Positions 1-7,715 of a stretch of DNA of 17,852 nt are shown in pieces. The stretch covers positions 1 to 17,852 of the forward strand of contig CAJPLH010000022.1 of NCBI GenBank assembly GCA_905371275.1. Direction: 5' to 3'. The notes under the pieces were generated by a model. It saw nothing but the letters and a program-made list of their open reading frames with translations, ran no database searches and was not told where the DNA came from. Each line of letters opens with the position of its first letter. The stretch's first letter is position 1. The position numbers were made by a program, and so were the translations under genes. The DNA comes from Prevotellaceae bacterium (lineage in GTDB: Bacteria; Bacteroidota; Bacteroidia; Bacteroidales; Bacteroidaceae).

Positions 1-27
1 GCAATTTTAAGGGACTTTTTTCGGATT

Positions 28-309
28 ATGTCCCACGGAATTTATTTTTCTTCCCACGCGATTTTGAAAACGTCCGACGGAATTTTATTTCCGACGGACA
101 AAATCGGGGAAATATCGGAGAAAACTGGAGAAATCTCCGAGAAAATCTGGAAAAACTCGGAGAAAATCAAGAAAAAGGCGGTGAATGTCAAGAAAAGTTT
201 GAGAATCTGTGCCAGATTTGTTGGGCGAATGATTTTGAACCCACGTAGAAAACATAAGTTTTTTCCTAGTTTAGTCGAAATTCTGACCAAAAATCGACCT
301 TCGTTTTAA
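28..309 (+). CDS. Doubtful small ORF, 93 aa, lysine-rich, possibly a non-coding repeat
   Basis: I do not recognise this ORF and am not sure it is a gene. Residues about 26-50 repeat a short E-I-S-E-K-type unit and are very rich in Lys and Glu, as expected where the DNA itself is a purine-rich repeat (a GGAGAAAA-like unit recurs at about 107-170). The C-terminal half is basic and aromatic with no motif I can name. The reverse strand is open over nearly the same interval (42-290), which is typical of biased composition rather than coding. The stop codon lies within an AT-rich hairpin (304-336). No clear promoter or partner gene is seen. It could be a remnant, a repeat-family ORF or chance. Confidence 0.15.
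   Translation: MSHGIYFSSHAILKTSDGILFPTDKIGEISEKTGEISEKIWKNSEKIKKKAVNVKKSLRICARFVGRMILNPRRKHKFFPSLVEILTKNRPSF
35..170. repeat. Short purine-rich direct repeats
   Basis: A CGGAATTT(T)ATTT unit occurs twice (about 36-48 and 77-89). The nine-base TCCGACGGA occurs twice, flanking the second copy, at about 73-81 and 90-98. From about 107 onward GGAGAAAA-like units recur. The repeats are imperfect and short. They resemble neither a CRISPR array nor a tandem satellite of fixed period. Function unknown. Confidence 0.45.
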
Positions 310-336
310 CACTAAAGCCCGCATTTTTAGTTAAAA
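304..336. terminator. AT-rich hairpin, possible terminator
   Basis: TTTTAAC (304-310) plus TAAA (313-316) pairs with TTTA (326-329) plus GTTAAAA (330-336), giving an 11-bp stem with a two-base AC bulge and a nine-base loop. The stem is almost all A-T and overlaps the stop of the doubtful ORF. It could end transcription from either side, including read-through from susD on the minus strand, but the low stability makes this uncertain. Confidence 0.3.
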
Positions 337-579
337 ACCAACATCTGAGTGATAGTACTCCAACATTAGCACTAATCATCTCAGACGCCATTTGCATACG
401 ACTCCACCGCATCTGTACGATACCACTCAATGGGAGCTTACCCTCCGTGGATGCAAGCTTTGAGCACTCATACTATTGAGTTGTACTTGATGATTAACTC
501 TACCCCATTCTGAAAGTACGCTATTACAAGCTAGTTTCTACGCAAAAAGTCCTTCCACAAAACAGTGAGATGACACTAC
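337..579. other. Geneless stretch downstream of susD with short six-base-loop hairpins
   Basis: No ORF with recognisable content is seen on either strand. The stretch holds three small hairpins, each with a six-base loop: GAGT/ACTC at 347-360, GGAG/CTCC at 433-446 and ACTCA/TGAGT at 466-481. TAATCATC near 373-380 is complementary to GATGATTA near 489-496. On the minus strand two segments resemble each other (AGT..TATC....AGATG, about 404-425 and 338-358), suggesting a degenerate duplication. It may be a decayed repeat element or the 3' region of the susD transcript. I cannot assign a function. Confidence 0.3.
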
Positions 580-2190
580 TTAATAACCAGGATTTTGATG
601 TAAAAGCCCATTCATTTGCAGTGTGCGCAACGGAATCGGGAAAACAGTGGTATAGGCATTGATTTCCTTTGCTAGTTGAGGACGCTCTTCGTAGGGAAGA
701 TGGAAAAGATGAAATCTAATGAGGTCTTGTCTGCGAGTACCTTCCCAAACCAGCTCAAGCATTCTCTCTTTTAAAACGTCTGTTAGTGTGGCATTACGTA
801 AGGGAGAGAGCCCCACTCTTGCACGTACCATATTGAGAGGAACATCACCATTCCTTCCTTGGCGAATCATTGCTTCCGACTGCATAAGTAAAGCATCCGC
901 ATAGCGATAAAGCACAATATCATTGTTTTGCAGCTTACCATCATCGTAGGCTGTGCGGTCAATCTCATATTTCTTCATTCGTGCTCCAGCTGTTTTTTCG
1001 TATTTCGCTCCTGTAAGCTGCATCTTGATAGAAAGAGGATGATAGACCAAAGGAGTAGTCTTGTTAATCATCACCACTTTATCATCAACCTTCACTGTAT
1101 CAGCGAAGAAATTAAATTCAAATCTTGGATCTTGATGTGGGGTGCCATAGCCAAAAGTGGAAAGGGTGCTAAGCGTTGCACTACTTCCATTTTCAGCTCC
1201 ACGGCCTAACGCACTACCGTGTACATAATGAAGAGTGCGAAAGAGATTTTTGAATACTGTGGCATAGAGTGTTTTATCCATCGGGATTGTGAAGATATTC
1301 TCACGCGAATGTTCATTGGAAACAACGAAGTTATCCACGTAGTTCTTTTCAAGCGAATATCCTACTTCCGTGAGAGAGTCACAATAAGCCACCGTTGTTT
1401 GCCAAGCGTTTAAGGATTGTCCCCCCACTTGAAAATATATTTTAGTTCCGTCTTGCTTCAATTTGTCTGTCCAATCGTCATCCGAATAAACTTCTGCATT
1501 CAGGGCTAAACGTGCCAATAGGAAATATGCAACAGATTTTGTCATATGCCCGTAATTGTTTCCCAATAAATTACTATGCTCTGTTGAAAGATAAGGCAGA
1601 GTTGTTTGCAACTCATTTACGACAAAATGAAAGACTTCACTTCGCGCGCTTTGCTTCATCAATTTTGCTTTGGTCTCAGCTTCAATCACTAGCGGAATTC
1701 GGCCAAACAAGTCCAGCAATTGATAATAAAACAAAGCGCGAACCGCACGAACTTCAGCAACATAAGCCAACCGTTGTTTGTCGGTGAGTAAATGCTTGTG
1801 ATGTTCTATCAACTCAATAGAATTATTGCAGAGCATCACCGTGCGAAAGAGGTAGTTCCACATTGTTTGCAATTCAGGATCAGCTTCAGTCCATTTGTGG
1901 AGATAGAGATTTTGCCAAAAACCTCCATCGTACCAATCCCCTCCTCGTATGGGAATGATGGCTTCGTCAGTGCAAAACGTATTGTAATCGTAAACTCCAC
2001 GGTGAGTACCTTGCAATCCTTCTCCATCTTTTGTGCCGCCAATGTTATGATACAAGGAAGCAACAGCGGTGATATAAAGGTTGGTTGCATTGTTGATAGC
2101 CTTATTCTCATCGAGTTGGCCGTTGGGTTCAGTGTTTAAGCAACTACTGAAACATATAAGGCAAAGCAATGACAGATAGAAAGACTTCAT
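580..2190 (-). CDS. SusD/RagB-like outer-membrane lipoprotein
   Basis: This is a SusD-family surface lipoprotein of 536 aa, the usual size. Such proteins sit on the cell surface as a lid on a SusC porin and bind the incoming glycan or peptide. The N-terminus has a short basic and hydrophobic signal followed by F-S-S-C, so Cys17 is the probable lipidated residue. A helical SusD-like region spans roughly 20-300, with Q-R-L-A-Y..EVRA.RA.FYY..L...GRIPL at about 139-168, typical of the family. The C-terminal part carries the family features D-I-V-L-Y-R-Y-A-D-A-L-L-M..EA, a V-R-A-R-V-G-L segment, an E-R-M-L-E-L-V-W-E-G-T-R-R segment and the terminal N-P-G-Y. It starts 11 bases after the susC-like stop, so the two are surely co-transcribed. 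The ligand cannot be read from the sequence, and no glycoside hydrolase is in view to suggest one. Confidence 0.93.
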   Translation of the reverse strand: MKSFYLSLLCLICFSSCLNTEPNGQLDENKAINNATNLYITAVASLYHNIGGTKDGEGLQGTHRGVYDYNTFCTDEAIIPIRGGDWYDGGFWQNLYLHKWTEADPELQTMWNYLFRTVMLCNNSIELIEHHKHLLTDKQRLAYVAEVRAVRALFYYQLLDLFGRIPLVIEAETKAKLMKQSARSEVFHFVVNELQTTLPYLSTEHSNLLGNNYGHMTKSVAYFLLARLALNAEVYSDDDWTDKLKQDGTKIYFQVGGQSLNAWQTTVAYCDSLTEVGYSLEKNYVDNFVVSNEHSRENIFTIPMDKTLYATVFKNLFRTLHYVHGSALGRGAENGSSATLSTLSTFGYGTPHQDPRFEFNFFADTVKVDDKVVMINKTTPLVYHPLSIKMQLTGAKYEKTAGARMKKYEIDRTAYDDGKLQNNDIVLYRYADALLMQSEAMIRQGRNGDVPLNMVRARVGLSPLRNATLTDVLKERMLELVWEGTRRQDLIRFHLFHLPYEERPQLAKEINAYTTVFPIPLRTLQMNGLLHQNPGY

Positions 2191-2201
2191 AGCTATTGGC
2201 T

Positions 2202-5060
2202 TTAGAATTGAATGTTAAGTCCTACTGAATATGTGCGATAAACAGGGATAGACCGCTTATCATCTATGCCCATCGTAGCATTGAGCACGTGACTATTGAT
2301 CATAGGTGTCAAACCGCTATAAGCAGTTATCGTAGCAAGATTATTCACACTCACCGAGGCTCTTACGCCCTGCACAAATCGACTCTTTATCGGAATATTC
2401 CAACCTATTGTCACATAGTCGATATTGACATAATCTCCCGATTCCAACCAATAGTCAGACGCAATTTGGTCTTCAATCTTAGCAGCAGGAGCAACCCTCA
2501 GCACATTGTAGTCCGGAAAACTCGACATATTCATATATGATAAAGCCGTGCCATTGTAAATTTTATGGCCAAAAGCCCCATTGATTTGAGCAGAAACATC
2601 AAAATTACGATAACGAAGCGACAGATTGGAGCCGAGAATAATTTTAGGAGTGGCTTGCCCTGCAATGTAACGGTCGCCACCATCAGATAGATCAACGTTG
2701 TCGTCGTGATTCAAATCGGCAATAGCATAATGCCGTTTCCCCTTGGCATCAGTGCGCAAGCCAGTGCTGTGTGGCAAATAAAAGACACCCAAGGGCTGTC
2801 CTACTATTTGATACAACACATTATTATTTCCCCCGTGAAAACCTGCGCCATTAAGTCCACCAACACTCGTGATGTTGGGTGCTCTCAAGTGAAATCCGCG
2901 ATAGTCACCATCGAGAGAAAGCAATTTGTTGCGCGACCACGTCAAATTGACATTGAGATTTAGTTCCCAATCCTTACTTTGAATTGGAGTGATTCCTAAA
3001 CCGAATTCAACCCCTTCGTTGAGCATACTTCCATTGTTAGCCAATAGTTTGTCTGTGGCAAAGGGAGGAATTGGCACATCATAATGATATAGCATATCGA
3101 AAATGTGAGCGTAATAGTATTCCGCTGTGAGCAACAAACGGTTGTTCCACCACCCTATTGAGCCACCGACATTGAAAGTGTTGCGTTTTTCCCAAGTTAG
3201 TTCGGGGTTTGCGTTTCTTCCCACTCCCAAGGCCACAGTGGGTGTATTATGATAAGCTACAATGCCTTGAGGTTCCAAACGCTGTAAAGCACTATATGCA
3301 CTAATGCCGTTTAGATTCCCCGAACGACCGTAACCGATGCGCAAATTGAATTGGCTGATGGGCAAATAGTTTCTTAAGAAAGGCTCAGCTTTGAGGTTCC
3401 AATCCGCTGAAACAGATGGAAAAACTCCCCACGTATTGTCTTTGCCTACTAGAGAACTCCCATCCCATCGGCTACTCACCGACAAAGTGTACTTGTTATA
3501 CAAACGATATTTCAAACTAAACAAAAAAGAAGCCAATCGCGCTGTTTCGTTATAACTAGATGTACCTCCATAAGGGCGCAAAGCACCTAGCGCAAGATTA
3601 TCATATCCGATATCGTTGTTGTTGAATCCTCGAACGGTAGTGCCAAAAGATCTTATCGAATTGGCTTGATACTCACTCAATAGACGCAAATCTAATTGAT
3701 GGATGCCAAAAGTTTTAGCATAGTCAAGGGCTGCATTCAGCAACCAGTCTTTGTGTTTTTCTTCTTTGCGCATAGCCATACCTTGCGCAAAGGTCCACGT
3801 AGGAAAGAATTGAGCATTTTCGATGGAAGTAAATGAATATGTTCCCAATACTTTCAAGGTCAATTCACGCAAAAGCCTCAATTTCAACGAAAGATGGGAA
3901 TTCAAATTCTGATTGAAGACTTCATCTTTAATGCGCAGACGCGCTTGGGGCGGCGCTATTTGATTGGCTGTTGGATTTGTTGTCCAACCCCTTCCATTCC
4001 AAGCTGAAGGCAATGTAGGGTTTTGAGTGGCAGCTCCATAAAACAAGGCTTGAGGATCAGCTATATTGCGATTGTCTTGTGACGAACCAAAGACCCCAAA
4101 TTCAATGGCCAAATAATTGTCGAAAGCCAACTGAGTGAAATCTAATTTGGCCACAAAATTATCATACCCAATATGACGTATCACAGTTTCGCGTCCTGTG
4201 TATGCCAAAGATGCTCGATAATTAGATTCGGATGTACCTCCAGAAAACGCAACGTGATGATTGTTGATGCTTCCTTCTCGTAGGGGGAAATCCGTATAAT
4301 TCTCATTGTATCCACCGTTTATGTAAGGAACTCCTAATCGCTGTGCTTCAGCAATATACTCTTGTGCTGAAAGCATTTCAAGATTACGATAAACACTTTC
4401 CCAACCATAGTTGCCATCATAAGAAATTTGGAATTTTCCTTCGCGGCCTTTCTTTGTTGTGACTACAATAACGCCTGCTGCTCCACGCGAACCAAATTGC
4501 GCAGTTTCTGCCGCATTTTTCAAGACCTCGAACTTCTCTATGTCGGAAGGATAAATCGTGCTGAGTGTGACTAAATCAGAAGAAATACCATCAATCAACA
4601 CCAAAGGATTGTTTCCTCCAACAATGGAGGTATTGCCACGAACACGCACACTAGTGAGCATAGCCAAACGCTCTGCCCCTCCATTCCCAACATTGACACC
4701 AGCAATCAGACCTGAAATCGTTCCTATCGGACTATTCACTAAGCCTCGATTGAGATGACTCTGCGCCAAACTTGTCTGTAGCAAATCCCTCCAAGTGGTT
4801 AGGCTATCATTGCGAGATGCTTTTCTTGAATCTTTCAAAGCCTTTCGGGTTCGTGACCTTCGAACCAAAGGAGAGGATGATTGTAAGCTTGTATTTTCCG
4901 AGTTTCCAGCTCTGAGCACTTGATTCGTCGATGTTACAGTACCTTTAATCTTTAGCGAATCAGTAGCTTCATCAATCGTAAGGGAATGAGTCACAGTCGC
5001 TCCTAGAGTTAGGGAAAAAAGACTAAAAGAGGAAAGCAGGAGCAGGCTCTTGTTGTTCAT
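2202..5060 (-). CDS. SusC/RagA-like TonB-dependent outer-membrane transporter with atypical N-terminus
   Basis: This 952-aa protein is a SusC-family porin that imports large ligands across the outer membrane using TonB energy, with the adjacent SusD-like lipoprotein as lid. Residues 1-20 form a signal peptide. The plug domain spans about 90-205 and shows family landmarks: S-V-R-V-R-G-N-T-S-I (137-146), N-P-L-V-L-I-D-G-I (151-159), and D-I-E-K-F-E-V-L-K-N-A-A (173-184) followed by the R-G-A-A-G-V-I-V-V-T-T-K-K-G stretch. The rest is the beta-barrel, including a D-L-N-H-D-D-N-V-D-L-S-D loop resembling the calcium-site-like loop common in SusC proteins, and a terminal aromatic (N-I-Q-F) for barrel assembly. 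Oddity: most SusC proteins carry a carboxypeptidase-regulatory-like domain and a TonB box (V-V-V-x-G-Y-G) before the plug. Here residues 21-90 are instead a Ser/Arg/Lys-rich linker with neither visible. No sigma/anti-sigma pair or sensor lies upstream. Confidence 0.93.
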   Translation of the reverse strand: MNNKSLLLLSSFSLFSLTLGATVTHSLTIDEATDSLKIKGTVTSTNQVLRAGNSENTSLQSSSPLVRRSRTRKALKDSRKASRNDSLTTWRDLLQTSLAQSHLNRGLVNSPIGTISGLIAGVNVGNGGAERLAMLTSVRVRGNTSIVGGNNPLVLIDGISSDLVTLSTIYPSDIEKFEVLKNAAETAQFGSRGAAGVIVVTTKKGREGKFQISYDGNYGWESVYRNLEMLSAQEYIAEAQRLGVPYINGGYNENYTDFPLREGSINNHHVAFSGGTSESNYRASLAYTGRETVIRHIGYDNFVAKLDFTQLAFDNYLAIEFGVFGSSQDNRNIADPQALFYGAATQNPTLPSAWNGRGWTTNPTANQIAPPQARLRIKDEVFNQNLNSHLSLKLRLLRELTLKVLGTYSFTSIENAQFFPTWTFAQGMAMRKEEKHKDWLLNAALDYAKTFGIHQLDLRLLSEYQANSIRSFGTTVRGFNNNDIGYDNLALGALRPYGGTSSYNETARLASFLFSLKYRLYNKYTLSVSSRWDGSSLVGKDNTWGVFPSVSADWNLKAEPFLRNYLPISQFNLRIGYGRSGNLNGISAYSALQRLEPQGIVAYHNTPTVALGVGRNANPELTWEKRNTFNVGGSIGWWNNRLLLTAEYYYAHIFDMLYHYDVPIPPFATDKLLANNGSMLNEGVEFGLGITPIQSKDWELNLNVNLTWSRNKLLSLDGDYRGFHLRAPNITSVGGLNGAGFHGGNNNVLYQIVGQPLGVFYLPHSTGLRTDAKGKRHYAIADLNHDDNVDLSDGGDRYIAGQATPKIILGSNLSLRYRNFDVSAQINGAFGHKIYNGTALSYMNMSSFPDYNVLRVAPAAKIEDQIASDYWLESGDYVNIDYVTIGWNIPIKSRFVQGVRASVSVNNLATITAYSGLTPMINSHVLNATMGIDDKRSIPVYRTYSVGLNIQF

Positions 5061-5124
5061 ATTCGTAGACCTAAATTATGCAAATGGCGAGTGGCAGCAA
5101 GACTAAATCGGTGGTTCTGGTTCG

Positions 5125-5718
5125 CTACAAACGAACAATTCCTCTTTTGAGCAATTCAAAGAAACAGTCTTTGGTCGCTCTAATGTCAGCCATAGCATCG
5201 TGTGCACCATCAAATTCTCGACCGAAAAGTTTGGTATATAGTTCCATTAACTTTGGCCATTTGTAGCCGAAATTTCCAGGGATTTGGCAGAAATCAATGG
5301 TTGCCAACATCGTACAGAGTGTAGGACGCGCAAACATAATGCGAGAGTCATAGCCCAGACGCACATACTCTGCCCCCAAAATGTGGAGATCGTAGTCAAG
5401 ATTGTGCCCAACTACTAATTGAGATTGGTTGAGGTCTGCACCGAAAGCATAGATAACATCGAGCAGAGCCTCACCTTCTTGCAAAGCACGCTCAGTGGTG
5501 ATGCCGTGCACAGCAGAGGCTTCTTTAGGAATCTCAAATCCGTCAGGGCGCACAATTCTATTACCTTCAGCCAAAACAACACCATTGTCGTCTGTGAGGA
5601 GCCAACCCAACTGCACAAGGCGAGGCCAATTGTCTGTGTTGGTGCAAGGGGCTTTGTAGTCTTGTGGAATGCCAGTAGTTTCTGTATCGAAGAAGAGAAA
5701 TCTCTGAAAGTTGCTCAT
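5125..5718 (-). CDS. DEDDh-family 3'-5' exonuclease (DnaQ-like)
   Basis: This 197-aa protein has the complete DEDDh exonuclease active site. Exo I is D11-x-E13 in F-D-T-E-T-T-G, Exo II is N106-L-D-Y-D110 in G-H-N-L-D-Y-D, and Exo III is H173-D-A-M-A-D178. These residues bind two metal ions and remove nucleotides from 3' ends of DNA or RNA. It is a stand-alone domain without a polymerase or BRCT region, so it could serve in proofreading, repair or RNA trimming; the fold does not tell which. The ATG at 5718 leaves only five residues before the hydrophobic strand of Exo I, so the start fits. It ends 64 bases before the susC-like gene on the same strand, but nothing suggests a functional link. 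A possible promoter lies at 5772-5803. Confidence 0.9.
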   Translation of the reverse strand: MSNFQRFLFFDTETTGIPQDYKAPCTNTDNWPRLVQLGWLLTDDNGVVLAEGNRIVRPDGFEIPKEASAVHGITTERALQEGEALLDVIYAFGADLNQSQLVVGHNLDYDLHILGAEYVRLGYDSRIMFARPTLCTMLATIDFCQIPGNFGYKWPKLMELYTKLFGREFDGAHDAMADIRATKDCFFELLKRGIVRL

Positions 5719-5771
5719 AATTCAAACAATAAAGTTTTACAAAAGGACTCAGAACTCAAATTCTGCTGCTG

Positions 5772-5803
5772 CAAATATCTTAAAAAAAGCCGACAGAAAC
5801 AAG
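5772..5803 (-). promoter_or_regulatory. Possible promoter of the exonuclease gene
   Basis: On the minus strand GATATTTG (5779-5772) differs by one base from the Bacteroidetes -7 consensus TAnnTTTG. CTTG (5803-5800) lies 20 bases upstream and matches TTTG in three of four positions. The start codon is about 50 bases downstream. The fit is moderate only. Confidence 0.4.
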
Positions 5804-5864
5804 ACGAAGGCAGAAGAAAAGGTATTCTTTACTTGAGTTTCTACCATTATATCGAGTTTTTTTG

Positions 5865-5872
5865 TACTTTTG
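5865..5872 (+). promoter_or_regulatory. -7 element of the likely kdsA promoter
   Basis: TACTTTTG is a perfect match to the Bacteroidetes -7 consensus TAnnTTTG and lies 34 bases before the kdsA ATG. No good TTTG is present 19-21 bases upstream, so the -33 element is weak or absent. It would drive the kdsA, kdsD and acyltransferase block, and is back to back with the exonuclease promoter. Confidence 0.5.
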
Positions 5873-5906
5873 CAGTACTTTACTACTCATTTAAGCCAAG
5901 CGTATT

Positions 5907-6659
5907 ATGTCACCTATATTCCTTGCTGGTCCTTGTGTTATAGAAAATGCCGAACTACTGGATGTTGTTGCACAACGTCTCGTAGCGATTCGCGAAAAAC
6001 TTCGTGTAGAAGTTTACTTTAAGGCTTCTTTTGACAAAGCCAACCGCACTTCACTTCGTTCGTTTCGCGGACCTGGTTTGGAAAAAGGTCTTCAAATGCT
6101 AGCAGACATCAAAGAACGCTATCAACTCCCCCTTACCACAGACGTTCACGAGACGTATCAGGCTGCGGCAGTAGGAGAAGTGGTGGATGTGCTTCAAATT
6201 CCTGCTTTTTTATGTCGGCAAACTGATTTGTTAGTGGCTTCATCGCAAACTGGACGCGTTGTCAATGTGAAAAAAGCTCAGTTTCTTTCAGGAGAAGATA
6301 TGCGTTTTCCCGTAGAGAAATGCAGAGAAGCTGGTGCGAAAGAAGTGTGGTTAACAGAACGCGGTACGACTTTTGGTTATAATAATTTGGTGGTAGACTT
6401 TAGAAATCTGCCCATAATGGCACAATGGGCGGATAGAGTGATAATGGATTGTACACACTCTGTTCAACGACCAGGAGGAGGATATGGTACAACTTCTGGC
6501 GACCGACAATTTGTGCCTGCTATGGCTCAAGCTGCAAAGGCTTTTGGCGCACAAGGCTATTTCGTAGAAACGCATCCCAACCCAGAAATTGCACTTTCTG
6601 ACGGTCCTAATATGCTGTTCCTTGATGATTTAGAAACACTCATTAGTAGTTTGCTCTAA
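5907..6659 (+). CDS. kdsA: 3-deoxy-8-phosphooctulonate (Kdo-8-phosphate) synthase
   Basis: KdsA condenses phosphoenolpyruvate with D-arabinose 5-phosphate to give Kdo 8-phosphate, the committed step to Kdo of the lipopolysaccharide inner core. The family signatures are clear: F-K-A-S-F-D-K-A-N-R (38-47), R-G-P-G-L-E-K-G (54-61), T-D-V-H-E (78-82), D-V-L-Q-I-P-A-F-L-C-R-Q-T-D (94-107), N-V-K-K-A-Q-F (120-126) and F-G-Y-N-N-L-V-V-D (156-164). Residues Cys10 (A-G-P-C), His184, Glu221 and Asp232 occupy the positions of the metal ligands of the Aquifex-type enzyme. The E. coli enzyme has Asn in place of the Cys, so this is inferred to be the metal-dependent class. At 250 aa it is shorter than the E. 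coli protein (284 aa), mainly at the C-terminus. The next gene makes its substrate. Confidence 0.95.
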   Translation: MSPIFLAGPCVIENAELLDVVAQRLVAIREKLRVEVYFKASFDKANRTSLRSFRGPGLEKGLQMLADIKERYQLPLTTDVHETYQAAAVGEVVDVLQIPAFLCRQTDLLVASSQTGRVVNVKKAQFLSGEDMRFPVEKCREAGAKEVWLTERGTTFGYNNLVVDFRNLPIMAQWADRVIMDCTHSVQRPGGGYGTTSGDRQFVPAMAQAAKAFGAQGYFVETHPNPEIALSDGPNMLFLDDLETLISSLL

Positions 6660-6711
6660 GTTGTCCCCTTTCCAACATATAAACTTTGTTCCAACGCTAC
6701 TTTTATAGATT

Positions 6712-7662
6712 ATGTCTCCGATTATAGCCACCGCCGTTCAATGTCTGCGCGATGAGGCGCAAGCACTTTTAGATTTGATTCCTAGCATCGGAAGCGAATT
6801 TCAACTCGCTGTGGAACTGATATTGCAATGCCGTGGGAAGGTTATAGTCACGGGCGTTGGTAAAAGTGGTCACATTGGTGCAAAGATTGCAGCAACCCTG
6901 TCCTCTACTGGCACACCAAGTTTCTTTATCAATCCTCTTGATGCTTTTCATGGTGATCTCGGAGTGATAGGCGTTGATGATGTGGTATTGGCTATTTCAA
7001 ATTCTGGAGAAACAGATGAGCTATTGCGTTTCTTTCCTTATCTTCTCGCGAGAAAGATTCCAGTAATCGGTATGAGTGGCAATCCGGCATCGCTATTAGC
7101 ACAATATAGTTCAGTACATTTAAGTATTGAGGTTGACAAAGAAGCCTGTCCCATGGGGTTAGCGCCCACAACAAGTACTACTGTAACTCTCGCTTTGGGC
7201 GATGCTTTGGCCTGCGCTTTAATAGTGGCACGTGATTTTAAGGCCAGTGACTTTGCGCAGTTCCATCCCGGCGGCGCACTTGGCCGACGTTTGCTCACTT
7301 GTGCCAAGGATGTGATGCACACAGAGAATCTTCCAACTGTTTCTCCCGACACATTGATGGGAGAGGCCCTTGTAAATATGACAAGTGGTCGCTTGGGCTT
7401 GTGTGTAGCTGTTGATAAAAACAACATTGTGGGCATTGTCACAGATGGAGACATTCGTCGCGCTATGGAACGCTTTGGAGATAATTTCTTCAAACACACG
7501 GTGGCAGAAGTGATGTCTCCTAATCCGAAAAGCGTGGATCCCGAAACCAAAGTGGTCAAAATCGATGAAATGATGAAACAACACAAAATCCATTCTGTGT
7601 TGGTTGTGGGAGAACAAGGTAACTTGTTAGGCATTGTAGACTCCTTCTGCACTATGCTTTGA
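6712..7662 (+). CDS. kdsD: D-arabinose-5-phosphate isomerase, KpsF/GutQ/KdsD family
   Basis: This enzyme converts ribulose 5-phosphate to arabinose 5-phosphate, the sugar used by KdsA. An N-terminal SIS sugar-isomerase domain (about 35-175) has G-V-G-K-S-G-H-I-G (48-56), H-G-D-L-G (80-84), S-N-S-G-E-T-D-E (96-103), L-A-P-T-T-S-T-T (150-157) and F-H-P-G-G-A-L-G-R-R-L (184-194). Lys51 and His185 are likely active-site residues by family comparison. Two CBS modules follow (about 200-260 and 270-316), which in related proteins bind nucleotide-type effectors. The length of 316 aa is normal for the KdsD-like form with CBS domains. It lies 52 bases after kdsA in the same direction and probably shares its promoter. 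Paralogues such as GutQ have the same reaction, so the symbol rests on the kdsA context. Confidence 0.93.
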   Translation: MSPIIATAVQCLRDEAQALLDLIPSIGSEFQLAVELILQCRGKVIVTGVGKSGHIGAKIAATLSSTGTPSFFINPLDAFHGDLGVIGVDDVVLAISNSGETDELLRFFPYLLARKIPVIGMSGNPASLLAQYSSVHLSIEVDKEACPMGLAPTTSTTVTLALGDALACALIVARDFKASDFAQFHPGGALGRRLLTCAKDVMHTENLPTVSPDTLMGEALVNMTSGRLGLCVAVDKNNIVGIVTDGDIRRAMERFGDNFFKHTVAEVMSPNPKSVDPETKVVKIDEMMKQHKIHSVLVVGEQGNLLGIVDSFCTML

Positions 7663-7715
7663 GTATTCTGTGCAAATCATCTACAGTTCTTTATTTATCG
7701 TATAACTCTACATAT

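Noticed and set aside
35..170. CRISPR-like array
   Set aside because: The repeats are short, imperfect and not regularly spaced, and no cas gene is in the window.
5071..5101. Possible susC promoter on the minus strand (CTTG, 19 bases, TAATTTAG)
   Set aside because: Each element has one mismatch and the predicted start would leave only about five bases before the ATG.
5125..5718. Exonuclease as part of a defence system with the neighbouring genes
   Set aside because: Its neighbours are a nutrient-uptake pair and Kdo synthesis genes; there is no nuclease partner, sensor or reverse transcriptase nearby.
5419..5943. Plus-strand open frame of 174 codons spanning the exonuclease start
   Set aside because: It overlaps the exonuclease antisense and runs into kdsA in another frame, with no recognisable motif and no clear promoter.
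6698..6705. Separate kdsD promoter at TACTTTTA
   Set aside because: The last base of the element is wrong and no TTTG lies at the proper distance upstream; co-transcription with kdsA is simpler.
7038..7652. Long antisense open frame of 204 codons
   Set aside because: It lies entirely opposite kdsD, whose motifs are intact, and its protein has no recognisable family feature.
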